59,177 nucleotides of DNA, from positions 1 to 59,177 of the IMG/VR virus record IMGVR_UViG_3300024999_000117; one strand, written 5' to 3'. The DNA is from a virus. A program made the translations under genes and the position numbers. Of this stretch, positions 1 through 8,999 are shown piece after piece; positions within the stretch are counted from its first letter, which is position 1, and each line of letters starts with the position of its first letter. The notes under the pieces were generated by a model. It saw nothing but the letters and a program-made list of their open reading frames with translations. It ran no database searches and was not told where the DNA came from.

Positions 1-71
1 GTCTAGAGTTTGTTTACTCCAGAGATTTGATCCCCCCTACCGTACATCAAATAATATATAAGTTTATCTAA
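1..71. other. Candidate packaging (cos/pac) region, left part
   Basis: This non-coding stretch follows the stop codon of the HNH gene. Read on the minus strand it holds a run of six G followed by ATCAAATCTCTGGAG, which resembles the G-run plus AAATCTCT element I associate with the cos region between HNH and small terminase genes of Gram-positive HK97-like phages. If the ends are joined, this stretch leads directly into TerS at the other end of the window. The cut site and any overhang cannot be seen. Confidence 0.4.
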
Positions 72-434
72 TTATTTTCCTAGTCCTCCATCAACCAGCA
101 CAGTCTTCCTGCTATGACAGGCATGACAAAGCGCCTGATGGTTACTAGGTTTCCAAAACCCTGAATCATTAGGACCACTCACAGCTACGATATGATCAAC
201 GTCTGTCGATGGTGTTAGTTTTCCCTTAGCTTCACACTTAACACAAAGTGGATTCTCACAAAGAAATCTTTTCCTGTATCGCTGCCATCTAAAGCCGTAA
301 CCTCGCTGTGCTGAACTACCTCTGCGCTCGTCATATCGTTTAGCTTCCTGCTTCTTATGCTCCTCGCAGAATCTTTCAGTGGTTAACTGGTTACATCCGG
401 GATAGCTACAAGGTCTTTGGCTTCTCGGTGGCAA
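72..434 (-). CDS. HNH homing-type endonuclease next to terminase
   Basis: About 120 residues. An N-terminal zinc-knuckle-like segment (CSYPGC, then C-E-E-H) precedes an HNH core with DHIVAV, an N-H-Q-A-L-C segment and the C-H-A-C-H-S-R-K zinc site. In HK97-like phages this small HNH protein helps TerL cut at the cos site. I start at the TTG at 434, which has GAGGTG six bases upstream; the ATG at 440 abuts that Shine-Dalgarno and is unlikely. It is the last gene on the left and would precede TerS in a circular map. Family assignment is firm; the role in packaging is inferred from position. Confidence 0.88.
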   Translation of the reverse strand: MPPRSQRPCSYPGCNQLTTERFCEEHKKQEAKRYDERRGSSAQRGYGFRWQRYRKRFLCENPLCVKCEAKGKLTPSTDVDHIVAVSGPNDSGFWKPSNHQALCHACHSRKTVLVDGGLGK

Positions 435-536
435 TATCATCACCTCAAAAGAAATAAGACTCGGCACTGGACCGAATCTTTTGACGAATATATAATATCA
501 CATTTTTAGGTGCCAAAACTCCCGACTTTACACCAC

Positions 537-992
537 TTAGTTATAAACTTTATAACCTTTGTACAAAGCAACCAGCAATAAGAAGTTCTCTCGCCACTTC
601 CAGAAGGTTGTCTCAGAGACATGGAGTTTTAGTTGTATTCCTTTGGGTGTCAAGGTTCTGTTAAAGAACATCTCCTGGATAAATTCAGCTTTCTTACTAT
701 CTCCTACAGGAAATTCTCTCATGGCCCGCTCAATGGCGTATACTGTCTTTTCCATATCACGTATGGCCGTAGTGGTCATAAGCTTTATAGCCGTGTTGTA
801 TGTCGTATCGCTTATGTCTGTTCCTCTCGGGCCATCCTGCACTGAATAATTTCTCTGCATCAGAATATTATTTCTAGCTTCTTCAAGCTCAACTTTAATA
901 ATTTCAAAAACCCTTACTTCTTCTTCCAGGTGTTTAAGTTGACTTTTCTTAAGAGACGCATACCAGGCTCTTTTACTCTCTTTCTTAGTCAT
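537..992 (-). CDS. RinA/ArpU-like late gene transcriptional activator
   Basis: 151 residues. A coiled, charged N-terminal half is followed by a C-terminal helix-turn-helix-like segment (LTPKGIQLKLHVSETTFWKWR) and a short hydrophobic end. Length, architecture and location just before HNH and terminase match RinA-type activators, which switch on packaging and structural genes. Start chosen at the ATG preceded by AGGAGGTG; this site lies inside the end of the upstream helicase gene, so the two are translationally coupled. A sigma-like ArpU/DUF1492 regulator is the main alternative. Confidence 0.7.
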   Translation of the reverse strand: MTKKESKRAWYASLKKSQLKHLEEEVRVFEIIKVELEEARNNILMQRNYSVQDGPRGTDISDTTYNTAIKLMTTTAIRDMEKTVYAIERAMREFPVGDSKKAEFIQEMFFNRTLTPKGIQLKLHVSETTFWKWRENFLLLVALYKGYKVYN

Positions 993-993
993 A

Positions 994-2373
994 TCACACC
1001 TCCTGACTGATTCTTTCAATCCGTGCTTTAACTGCCTCCATCAAAGCCTCTTGCCCTGCTGCTTTTCGTTCCAAAGCAGCCACAGCCTCTTCATCCATTG
1101 TTCCCTCGGCCACCAGTCGCATAACTACGATTCTCTGCGTCTGCCCCTGCCTGTGTACTCTCGCATTAGCCTGCTGATCTTCTTCAAGGCTCCATATATC
1201 GTCAAACCATACGACAGTCTGACAACTAGACTCCTGCAAGTTTAAACCGTGTCCAGCTGACTTAGGATGCAACAGCAGTATGGGTATTCCATCACTGTTC
1301 CAGTCAGCTATATCCTGATTTCCGTCTTTACCCTTCCGCAAGATTCGCGCTTGCGGAAATCTCTTCTGAATCCTAGCCAAACTATGCTTGAAGTTATAAA
1401 ACACCATGACCGGCTTGCCGTTTGCAGCCTCGATAATGTCTTCCAAAGCATCCAGCTTAGCACTGTGTATCTGCTTGACACCTTTATCCTCGTCATAAAC
1501 TGCACCGGAAGCCATTTGCAGAAGCTTATTGCTCAGTACAGCCGCCGTAGTCGCTACAACATCAGCATCTTGATACGGTAATAACAAATCACGTTCTAAC
1601 TTTTTGTACAGCTCCCGCGCTTGCGCCGAAAGTTTAATTCGGATAGTCCGGTCAATTCTCTCTGGCAACTCCAACCAATCGGCAGATTTCATACTCACAG
1701 CAATATCACTGATCGCCTCGTAAATCCTCTGCTCTGACTCTTTTTTCTGGTGCCACTTGTAAACCACATGCCCGCTACGCTCTCCCGGTGTAAAATATCT
1801 GTCCCGATAACCCGTGATAGTTTTACCAAGGCGCTCTCCTTGGTCAGCTAAGTATACCTGTGGCCACAAGTCTATAAGACCATTTGGTGCAGGTGTACCC
1901 GTTAACTCAACTAATCTTTTAATCAACGGTCGTACTCTACGTAATGCTCGAAAACGTTTTGCTTGGTGATTTTTAAAACTGCTCGACTCGTCAATCACTA
2001 CCATATCGAACTTCCACTTTGTGCCTAACTCACTAACTAACCACTCAACGTTTTCACGATTTATTATATGGATATCGGCTTGCCTGTTAAGTGCATTTAA
2101 ACGCTCTTTCCGTGAACCTAATATCTTTGATACCTGAAGATGTTTTAAATGCTCCCATTTGCCAATCTCACCACTCCAAGTAGATTCTGCAACTCTAAGA
2201 GGTGCTATAACTAACACTTTGCTTACATCGAAGTAATCATTCAGCAATAAATCTATCGCTGTTAGTGTAGACACTGTTTTTCCTAAGCCCATTTCCAAAA
2301 ACAGTAATAACATCGGACAATCAATTATTTTTTGGGTCGCGTGTTGCTGGTACATATGCGGTTTATATTTCAC
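994..2373 (-). CDS. SNF2-family helicase (phage replication module)
   Basis: 459 residues of a superfamily 2 ATPase. Walker A is in LEMGLGKTVSTL near residue 28, the DEAx box is VVIDESSSF near residue 125, and the C-terminal helicase half carries the SAGHGLNLQ and ARVHRQGQ motifs typical of Swi2/Snf2 proteins. GTG start with AAGGTG seven bases upstream. It overlaps the VRR-NUC gene by 11 bp, and this pair, with primase-helicase and family A polymerase, is a standard Firmicute phage replication block. Probably remodels DNA or replication forks; substrate unknown. Confidence 0.9.
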   Translation of the reverse strand: MKYKPHMYQQHATQKIIDCPMLLLFLEMGLGKTVSTLTAIDLLLNDYFDVSKVLVIAPLRVAESTWSGEIGKWEHLKHLQVSKILGSRKERLNALNRQADIHIINRENVEWLVSELGTKWKFDMVVIDESSSFKNHQAKRFRALRRVRPLIKRLVELTGTPAPNGLIDLWPQVYLADQGERLGKTITGYRDRYFTPGERSGHVVYKWHQKKESEQRIYEAISDIAVSMKSADWLELPERIDRTIRIKLSAQARELYKKLERDLLLPYQDADVVATTAAVLSNKLLQMASGAVYDEDKGVKQIHSAKLDALEDIIEAANGKPVMVFYNFKHSLARIQKRFPQARILRKGKDGNQDIADWNSDGIPILLLHPKSAGHGLNLQESSCQTVVWFDDIWSLEEDQQANARVHRQGQTQRIVVMRLVAEGTMDEEAVAALERKAAGQEALMEAVKARIERISQEV

Positions 2374-2650
2374 CGGCTTTCACCTTTCCAATAAATTCAT
2401 CTACGCCCTCACGAGAATCTATTTTAAAAACTTTGTGGCCTAATCCTTGGAGTATTTTTACCCATCGCTCCTGAAGAGGTTCCAGTGCTTTACCTGGTGC
2501 TTTCATTTCGACGAATGCGATCATACCATCAGGGAGTATGATTATTCTATCGGGTACGCCTCTATTTCCTGGCGATGCCCATTTAGGTGCCCGGCCCCCG
2601 ATTCGTTCTACCTCACAAACCAGGTATCTTTCCAATGTTGATTCTCTCAT
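2363..2650 (-). CDS. VRR-NUC domain nuclease
   Basis: 95 residues, a stand-alone VRR-NUC (PD-(D/E)XK) nuclease. The core is visible as G-V-P-D-R-I-I followed by F-V-E-M-K-A-P-G, giving the acidic pair and catalytic lysine, and a glutamine-containing helix (LQERWVKIL). Such phage proteins are structure-specific nucleases, probably resolving branched DNA during replication or before packaging. ATG start with AAGGAG. Overlaps the downstream SNF2 gene. Confidence 0.88.
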   Translation of the reverse strand: MRESTLERYLVCEVERIGGRAPKWASPGNRGVPDRIIILPDGMIAFVEMKAPGKALEPLQERWVKILQGLGHKVFKIDSREGVDEFIGKVKAGEI

Positions 2651-2940
2651 AGTACTCTCCTTTTTGGGAGTTGCCGTGGTTGCCCCTTACACGCGCGTAC
2701 TCGTAATTATAGGCGTTTAACCTATTTAACCTATAATTACATTGCCTACGCATAGGTTAATTATATATTTTATTTATTTATATATATATTACGGCAACTA
2801 AGGCAACCTATATGCGTGAAGCCTTGGTATTATTGGTTGCCGTGAGGTTGCCGTGACTAAGTATTTTACGGCAACCTCACGGCAACCACGGCAACCTCAC
2901 GGCAACCACGGCAACCTTGCGGCAACCGTTTACGGCAACC
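2651..2940. repeat. Iteron array, candidate replication origin
   Basis: A 290-bp gene-free stretch between primase-helicase and VRR-NUC. The nonamer GGTTGCCGT or its complement ACGGCAACC recurs: seven copies in one orientation from 2868 to 2940 (starts 2868, 2879, 2888, 2899, 2908, 2919 with one change, 2932), two in the other at 2835 and 2846, and imperfect copies at 2670, 2678, 2791 and 2800. Spacing is 9 to 13 bp. A nearly pure A/T tract (about 2757-2790) lies within the set. Iterons plus an AT-rich tract beside a primase gene is the classic layout of an origin; this is inference. Confidence 0.6.
2835..2887. repeat. Perfect 20-bp inverted repeat within the iterons
   Basis: Arms 2835-2854 and 2868-2887 are exact reverse complements separated by 13 bases. 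Each arm is two iterons. It can form a cruciform or a hairpin in RNA, but no T-run follows on either strand, so it does not look like an ordinary terminator. Confidence 0.85.
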
Positions 2941-5280
2941 TCAAATGATACGTTCAAATACTCTCTGAACACCGTAACCTGGTATTTTAGCCTTACCTTT
3001 TCGCTCCTTCCATCCTGGCATTTGCCTCATAATATCCATGATTTCTTTTGCTTCCCACGTGCGTATGGATCCTTTTTTGTTGTTTAAACATTCCGCCCAT
3101 ATCTGCGCGACACATACACGGCTTTTTAATTGTCCTGAAGTACGTTCCATGAAGTCTGTTTCTTCTGAGTCAAGCCATTCCTGAATTATCCCTTCGCGGG
3201 TATCCAATTCCGTGTGTAAGGCTTGTTGCCGCTCAGCTTCCTCTCTCGCTTCGTTATCCACCTCCAACGTTTCATCTGCATTAAACCAACTTAAAACCTC
3301 AGCCCATATCTGCCCGACAAGCTCATCAGTTAAGTGATCCCAATGACTCAATTCAGCTTTTTCGGGATTAACCTCAACCGGCCAAAAGCGACGATTACCT
3401 GTTGTGTCCCGTAGAAAATCCTTAGTGTTCGTAGTACCGAAAAAAATACATTTTCGCGGGAAGTCAGATACCTGTCTATCGTACGCAACCCGATATCGAT
3501 CCTCAGTCTTAGATAAAAAAGCTTTAACTTCCTCTACTTCTGACTTTTTAAGCGCTGATAACTCACCAATTTCAAATATCCACCCTGCCTGTAAATGTTC
3601 TCCCGCTTCTTTATTTTCAAAAGTTCTTAAAGAATCACTAAACCACTCTCGTCCTAACTTTGCCAAAATACTACTTTTACCCGCTCCCTGCGGCCCTATC
3701 AGCACCAACATTTGATCGAATTTACAACCAGGTACGTATAACCTTTTCACTGCAGCGAGTAACATTTTACGGGTAACTTGTCTCACGTAATGGTTATCAG
3801 CGGCCCCCAGATAAGTTATAAATACGTGTTCAGCTCTAGTTACCCCATCCCAAACGTTAGACTCGAGGTAAGCTTTAATGGGGTGAAATTCGAACTTATG
3901 AACCACTTCTGTAAAAGCGTTTTGTATAAGCTTTGTACTATTTATTCTATAAACTTTAGCAAACCAGTGTTGCAGGCGTTTATCGTCAGATCCAAGCCAA
4001 GGCTCGTACTTTTTACCTACCCTACTCCTATCTCTCCAAGGTAGATCTTTTCGTAAGACTTCTGTATTACCGAAAGAATCGTAGGCTAAAACACCCCACC
4101 AGGGGCCGTGTGTCAATAACAGTTCAATATTACCGGCTGTAGGTAAAGGTAATCCTGTTTTATGATGGTTCTCTAATTTAGTGGTCCAATTGTCATCCTC
4201 CGGATCTTCATTTTCGTAATCGGTAAACGTTTCCCCACATTCTGCTTGCCGTTCTAATGCGCCGAACTTTTTAACTTCGGGTAAGGTTACAACGTAATGC
4301 TCCATAGCCAAAAAACTAGGTTTTTTATTGTCAGGTGTAAATTCTTTAACGTTCTCATCTAAATACCCAAACTTATGCACCCGTACCAGGTCAAAAACGT
4401 TATAGGTTCTACCATCAGCAATAGGATCGCTATCTTGGTATGAGTAGACCAAACCTTGATCCGGGAACACTTCTAAACCATTTGCGGATGTACCGTTAAC
4501 ATACGTATACCGATTCGGCATTGATCCAGCCACATATGACTCACTTAAGAAAGTTTCTATACCTTCCTCGATTGCGTAAGCCCGGCAGAATAATCCTATC
4601 GTGCCGAACTTTTCACGAGGATCCTGAGCCTTCTTGCTGATTAATTGGCCGCCTGTTTTATCCTTTGGGTGCCTTGGCCACTGTGATACGTCAGTCCAGT
4701 CATCATACTCAGCTAGTAGCCCATCGACACTAATCGGCTTTCCCTCGTGAACGTCAAATACCATTTCCGCATCTTTGCTGCAACTAGGAAGATACATGAG
4801 CCTATGTACTTCAAACGTCGTTTTATCAAAATAGTGCATCCCGATTTGCTCTGCCAGTTTACGGCTAATAGCCGAATATTCATCGGGTGATATAGGTCTG
4901 TCTATAAGCACAATAAGCCTGTATCTAGGGCTAGTTGATCTGTGGCTGTGAGTAGAATATATGAGATATGTACAGCCACCTAAAACCAAATCTACATCAG
5001 GTAAGAATTCTTCAGTCACATTATCCACATCAAATGTTATGACACTTCGTGTATCAATGTTCTCTTTTTTTCTTCGACCACCCCGGACGAGCCCGCCAAC
5101 AAAAGCGGGTCCATCCTTGATTTTACCCTTTGCGTTCTTATCCATTGCGTCATATTGAGCCATTGTTTCGGGTGTGCGTCGTACTTTACTTAATCTGTCT
5201 ATGAACTCATCCCAGGTTAAGTACTCTGGTTTCCAGTTCGTATCTGTTCGATGCCTACCAAAGCTGATATCAAGTTCCAT
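2941..5280 (-). CDS. Primase-helicase (AEP-like N-terminus, VapE-type helicase)
   Basis: 779 residues. The N-terminal part carries an archaeo-eukaryotic primase-like core with TFDVDNV (DxD) near residue 104, YSTHSHRS, and R-Y-R-L-I-V. The C-terminal half is a VirE/VapE-type P-loop ATPase with GPQGAGKSS (Walker A) near residue 530, followed by the usual GEL and T-N-T-K-D-F-L-R-D motifs. Together these prime and unwind phage DNA. Its 3' end abuts the iteron array, which supports a role in initiating replication there. Confidence 0.88.
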   Translation of the reverse strand: MELDISFGRHRTDTNWKPEYLTWDEFIDRLSKVRRTPETMAQYDAMDKNAKGKIKDGPAFVGGLVRGGRRKKENIDTRSVITFDVDNVTEEFLPDVDLVLGGCTYLIYSTHSHRSTSPRYRLIVLIDRPISPDEYSAISRKLAEQIGMHYFDKTTFEVHRLMYLPSCSKDAEMVFDVHEGKPISVDGLLAEYDDWTDVSQWPRHPKDKTGGQLISKKAQDPREKFGTIGLFCRAYAIEEGIETFLSESYVAGSMPNRYTYVNGTSANGLEVFPDQGLVYSYQDSDPIADGRTYNVFDLVRVHKFGYLDENVKEFTPDNKKPSFLAMEHYVVTLPEVKKFGALERQAECGETFTDYENEDPEDDNWTTKLENHHKTGLPLPTAGNIELLLTHGPWWGVLAYDSFGNTEVLRKDLPWRDRSRVGKKYEPWLGSDDKRLQHWFAKVYRINSTKLIQNAFTEVVHKFEFHPIKAYLESNVWDGVTRAEHVFITYLGAADNHYVRQVTRKMLLAAVKRLYVPGCKFDQMLVLIGPQGAGKSSILAKLGREWFSDSLRTFENKEAGEHLQAGWIFEIGELSALKKSEVEEVKAFLSKTEDRYRVAYDRQVSDFPRKCIFFGTTNTKDFLRDTTGNRRFWPVEVNPEKAELSHWDHLTDELVGQIWAEVLSWFNADETLEVDNEAREEAERQQALHTELDTREGIIQEWLDSEETDFMERTSGQLKSRVCVAQIWAECLNNKKGSIRTWEAKEIMDIMRQMPGWKERKGKAKIPGYGVQRVFERII

Positions 5281-5287
5281 TTGGGTA

Positions 5288-5869
5288 TCACCCTTTTAGT
5301 TCGTCGGTCAGTTTGTGAAACATTTCAATAAATTGCTTTTTTGCTTCCTGCGGCGATAACCCTAAAACAGGTTTAAGCTTTAGATCTAAACCAGTTATAC
5401 TCTTTGCCCAATTCTGATTATTAGGCATGATATTTTTGGCTTCATACTTTAAAAGAGCGTTATCAATATCCCTGAGCATGTACGATAAATGGTTTTTGGT
5501 CTCCGGGGTTAAACCGAAAGCCTCAAATATAGCTTTTTGTACTTTATACTCTAACCCGACATAGTAACCGATATGCCGTTTAATAGGTCTAGGTATATCG
5601 CAAATGTATGCCTCTGCCGCGTCGTGTAACAATCCTCTAAGTTGCACTCCAGGGTAATAATCTCTAGCTGCTAACTCCTTAGCAACAATGATACTATGCT
5701 CAGCAACGCTATAAAACCTTGAACAGTGACCATTGAAACGACACTGCATAGATAACGAATGAGCAATATCCGAAATATCAACGTCCTCTGGCCTCGGGTC
5801 TAAAGGCCAGAACTGCTTACCTGTAAATGTTTCTATAAAGTCACCGATACGTTCAGTCAAACTGGCCAC
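5288..5869 (-). CDS. HD-domain phosphohydrolase (YfbR-like)
   Basis: 193 residues. The HD signature is complete: H in FYSVAEHS, LLHDAAEAY, and a downstream D in MLRDIDNALL. Length and the start of the protein match YfbR/HDDC2-type 5'-nucleotidases that act on deoxynucleoside monophosphates. In a phage this would adjust the nucleotide pool. It overlaps the Dam gene by 13 bp and sits in the replication operon. Substrate is not determinable here. Confidence 0.8.
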   Translation of the reverse strand: MASLTERIGDFIETFTGKQFWPLDPRPEDVDISDIAHSLSMQCRFNGHCSRFYSVAEHSIIVAKELAARDYYPGVQLRGLLHDAAEAYICDIPRPIKRHIGYYVGLEYKVQKAIFEAFGLTPETKNHLSYMLRDIDNALLKYEAKNIMPNNQNWAKSITGLDLKLKPVLGLSPQEAKKQFIEMFHKLTDELKG

Positions 5870-6315
5870 CTCCTGAATATAACAACCATACTGGGAAACG
5901 GTGCACTATTTTTAGCACCACCAAACTTAAGTCGGCCTTTTAAAAATCTCAACTCTATCCCGGGTCGTGTCTGGTGTTTTTCACAATCCCAAATATACCT
6001 GTGAAAATACTTTGTGTCAGTTCTGGCAGGTAAGAGCATAACAACGGTAGTCCCAATCTTAGATTCAGTTACCGCTTTCTCTATCCACAGACCAATTTCT
6101 TTACCGTAAGGCGGGTTACACCAACAGGATCTAAAAAGCCACCAGTCCTGAGACAATCCGTCGTCCGAAAAGTTGAAATAGGTTTCACATTTAGCGTTGT
6201 TTGCCTCAGCGCAAACATCTACATCAAAGTTAAATTCAAAATTCAATTGGTCAAATAGCTCCTGTGGCGTCTCCCATTCTGAACTGTCCGAGGAAAACAA
6301 AGCTTTATCTACCAC
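5857..6315 (-). CDS. Phage DNA N6-adenine methyltransferase (Dam type)
   Basis: 152 residues of the phage Dam family (PF05869 type). Visible features are the EWETPQELFDQLN opening, F-D-V-D-V-C-A, and the catalytic N-P-P-Y (CWCNPPYGKEIG), followed by VVMLLPARTDTK. It transfers a methyl group to adenine N6 in DNA, usually protecting phage DNA from host restriction. GTG start with GGGGTG upstream. Lies downstream of another methyltransferase, which together with the C5 enzyme gives the phage three DNA methylases. Confidence 0.9.
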   Translation of the reverse strand: MVDKALFSSDSSEWETPQELFDQLNFEFNFDVDVCAEANNAKCETYFNFSDDGLSQDWWLFRSCWCNPPYGKEIGLWIEKAVTESKIGTTVVMLLPARTDTKYFHRYIWDCEKHQTRPGIELRFLKGRLKFGGAKNSAPFPSMVVIFRRWPV

Positions 6316-6327
6316 AAATTCACCCCA

Positions 6328-7287
6328 CTATGACAGTAAATCATCTATTTCTTTTTTAATCTCCTCTACAGCAATATCTAAATTGCTAACCGATTGATTG
6401 AAATATGATTCTTTTAACTCAATACCGACAAATTTTCTACCTAATCCTAAGGTTGGATAACCCTCGCTACCGATACCAGCAAACGGGCTACAAACGATAT
6501 CTCCAGGGTTAGACCACAATTTAACTGCCCTCTCCACAACGTCAAGTTGCAACGGGCAAATATGCTTTTCGTCCTGGTCATCACGGGCCAGTTTGCAGTT
6601 CAGTACGTTCATTTGGTTTATATCAAACCATACCGCGATTGACGGAAAGTTCTTAATAAAATCCTTAGTAACGTTTATATCCTTATCGTCGAACCAAAGA
6701 GGAGAAGCGTAATTCTGCCAATCACTGAGTGGAAAAGTTTCCTCAGTATGAGTGACCGGCTCAGGGTCTACGTAGTCATCTGCCCATTTCCTAAAAAGCA
6801 ACAAGTAATCTGGCAGGCCTGTCCTACTATAGCAGCTATCCTTCCTGAGCTGTTTATACAGTAGGCCGTGGCTTTTTGTCCTCTGCATTTCTGTAACTGG
6901 ACTTTTCCAAATCAGCACTTCCGCATGGTAGGTAAAACCGTGCTTTTGATGTAACCGGATAATCTCACCCCGGAAGTCCCTAAGTCCTGCCTTGCCATCC
7001 CTACCCTTGTAGTTAACCAGTTGCTTACAGTGGACTGCTGCAAGCCGGCCAGGAACCAAAGTCCTGTATGTTTCGCCTACCAGATAATTATAGTGTTTAA
7101 AGAACTCTTCGTCGTTCTTGCTGTTACCCATGTCTGCAATACTACTACTGTAGATATATAAACTACTGAAAGGTGGTGAGTATAAATGTAAGTGGACACT
7201 ATCGCTTGGTAACCCTTTCAGCACTTCACACGAATCACCATTATACATAGTGTAGAAATCTGTTATTTTTTGGTCTAATACTTTCAC
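6328..7287 (-). CDS. DNA methyltransferase, SPPF type (probable N4-cytosine)
   Basis: About 319 residues. The catalytic motif reads S-P-P-F (LYSPPFSSLY), characteristic of N4-cytosine enzymes, and near the C-terminus lies the SAM-binding region SPFAGIGSEGYP with KFVGIELKESYF. The catalytic motif precedes the SAM motif, so beta-class order. I start at the GTG at 7287, which overlaps the stop of the upstream helicase (GTGA), giving tight coupling. An in-frame ATG further upstream lies inside the helicase gene. The C-terminus ends in IDDLLS, shared with the protein encoded at 8670-8999. Confidence 0.85.
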   Translation of the reverse strand: MKVLDQKITDFYTMYNGDSCEVLKGLPSDSVHLHLYSPPFSSLYIYSSSIADMGNSKNDEEFFKHYNYLVGETYRTLVPGRLAAVHCKQLVNYKGRDGKAGLRDFRGEIIRLHQKHGFTYHAEVLIWKSPVTEMQRTKSHGLLYKQLRKDSCYSRTGLPDYLLLFRKWADDYVDPEPVTHTEETFPLSDWQNYASPLWFDDKDINVTKDFIKNFPSIAVWFDINQMNVLNCKLARDDQDEKHICPLQLDVVERAVKLWSNPGDIVCSPFAGIGSEGYPTLGLGRKFVGIELKESYFNQSVSNLDIAVEEIKKEIDDLLS

Positions 7288-8654
7288 GTGACACCCCCAA
7301 TTAACCACTCGGGTAGTAGCATTTTTAAAGTTGGGCAATAGTCAAGTCTGTGTTTTTTGTCCTGCATAAGAGCGTGGTTTTTCAGCATCCCACCAACCAT
7401 ACCCTTTTTCATTTCCTCAAATAAAGTTTCTTTGGTCCGGACGATATCAAGGATCTGCTTTTCTGTTTCACCAATAACTATGTGGCAGTTAACCACTTTG
7501 TCCTGACCAAAACGCCAAAACCTTCTAGTCGCCTGGTAGAAAGATTCATAGCTAAAACTTAACCCGCAAAATACAACATTACGGCAGTTCTGAAAATTTA
7601 ACCCAAAACCGAATATTGAAGGTTTGCTAATTAACACTCTTATTTTCCCAAACCTGAAATCCTTAGCTGCCGTTTCTTTTTTAATCGTGCTGTCACTGCC
7701 GCGAACGTCTACAGCATCAGGAATGGTTTTTTTCAGAGCGTCGGCCTCATAGTTTGTATCACACCAGATTGTATATTGTTCATCTGTCCGACTAACTATC
7801 TCCGCGCACTTAGCTACCCTATCGAGTAAAGTTTGCCGCTTCTCTCTGTGGTAGGTAGTAGCATTTAGCTTTGTCAGTTGGGACGGTTCAGCTATAGGTA
7901 AAATCTCTTCGATAATATTGAGTGGAGGTAAAGTATATCCCTCGTCTGAATAGCCCAGGTCACTCGGCCTGGATATACTGACAGCCCAATCTGATACCCA
8001 GTTCCAAAAGTCGTCTACAGCATGGCCTTTGAGCTTGTACTTACCCATGTTCATTGTATCGTTTATAAACCATACCGCCAGGGCCTCATGGCTTTCCATC
8101 ACATTTAAGAAAGCCGCATGATTCAATATTTCCATGTGGTCATTAGGCGAAGGTGTGGCTGTACAAGCCAACTTAAACTCAGTATGTTTAAAGGCTCTAA
8201 TAATCTGTTGTTTAATTTTCCCGCTGTAGGATTTCAGTATTGACGATTCATCTAACACAACACCGGCAAACTGGTCAGGATCGAACTTATGCAACATCTC
8301 GTAATTCGCTATGTTGACACCTGGTCTTACATCTGCTTGTTCCCGGCATATAGTTGTCTCAATCCCAAACTTTACACCTTCGTCGTGGGTCTGCTGTGCT
8401 ACAGACAGTGGTGCTAGAACCAGTACATCACCAAAAGTATCTTTACACACTTGGTCTCCCCATTCAAGCTGCATAGCGGTTTTACCAAGTCCGCAATCAG
8501 CGAAAACAGCAGCCTTTCCTTTCCCAATTGCCCATTTCACAATATCCTTTTGAAAAGGGAATAGTTTAGGATTAATGTCTTCCGGATAAATATTAAAACC
8601 TTTGTTCTGTACCAATATCTTTTTGCTTTCAAGAAAAGCCTCGTAATCAGTCAA
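7284..8654 (-). CDS. SNF2/DEAD-like helicase coupled to methyltransferase
   Basis: 456 residues, a second superfamily 2 ATPase, distinct from the one at 994-2373. Walker A is in FADCGLGKTAMQL near residue 54; the Walker B box is VVLDESSILKS; C-terminal motifs include FGFGLNFQNCRNVVF and the arginine finger region QATRRFWRFGQ. TTG start with GAGGTG. Its stop overlaps the start of the SPPF methyltransferase. Helicase-methyltransferase coupling is common in phage replication blocks; whether they act together is unknown. Confidence 0.85.
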   Translation of the reverse strand: MTDYEAFLESKKILVQNKGFNIYPEDINPKLFPFQKDIVKWAIGKGKAAVFADCGLGKTAMQLEWGDQVCKDTFGDVLVLAPLSVAQQTHDEGVKFGIETTICREQADVRPGVNIANYEMLHKFDPDQFAGVVLDESSILKSYSGKIKQQIIRAFKHTEFKLACTATPSPNDHMEILNHAAFLNVMESHEALAVWFINDTMNMGKYKLKGHAVDDFWNWVSDWAVSISRPSDLGYSDEGYTLPPLNIIEEILPIAEPSQLTKLNATTYHREKRQTLLDRVAKCAEIVSRTDEQYTIWCDTNYEADALKKTIPDAVDVRGSDSTIKKETAAKDFRFGKIRVLISKPSIFGFGLNFQNCRNVVFCGLSFSYESFYQATRRFWRFGQDKVVNCHIVIGETEKQILDIVRTKETLFEEMKKGMVGGMLKNHALMQDKKHRLDYCPTLKMLLPEWLIGGVT

Positions 8655-8669
8655 TCAACCATCACCTCA

Positions 8670-8999
8670 TTAAGACAACAGGTCATCTATATCATCAACC
8701 GGCTCAGCAGTTTCTTGTTTTAATTTCTTAACTACTTCCCTAAAATCCAGCTTCATAATGTCTTTTTTCATCTGAGCCAAGTAGTCAAGTATTTGCCTAA
8801 CACCTACCAACTCGGAAGTCTTCAGACCATGATTAGCTAAGAATTTAAACAGAGATTCGTCAAACATTGAATAGTAACCGGCAGTAGTCCAATGCTCTTC
8901 TCCGACGTTTTCACCCTCAGTTTTAATTTTTCGCTGTTCAATGATGTAGTTAAATCGGTCAGAGGTTATTTTGAAATTTTCACCTACAAACAGTTCCAT
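8670..8999 (-). CDS. Small phage protein, DUF5405-like
   Basis: 109 residues. The pattern of an N-terminal beta region (KITSDRFNYII), a conserved G-E-E-H followed by G-Y-Y, and a helical C-terminal half resembles DUF5405 phage proteins, from memory. No catalytic motif is visible. It ends in an acidic tail DDIDDLLS that resembles the protein-interaction tip of single-strand DNA-binding proteins and nearly matches the tail of the nearby methyltransferase. Function unknown. Confidence 0.65.
   Translation of the reverse strand: MELFVGENFKITSDRFNYIIEQRKIKTEGENVGEEHWTTAGYYSMFDESLFKFLANHGLKTSELVGVRQILDYLAQMKKDIMKLDFREVVKKLKQETAEPVDDIDDLLS

Noticed and set aside
2651-2940. Repeats could be a CRISPR array
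   Set aside because: Units are only 9 bp, spacing 0 to 4 bp between many copies, both orientations are mixed, and no cas gene is present.
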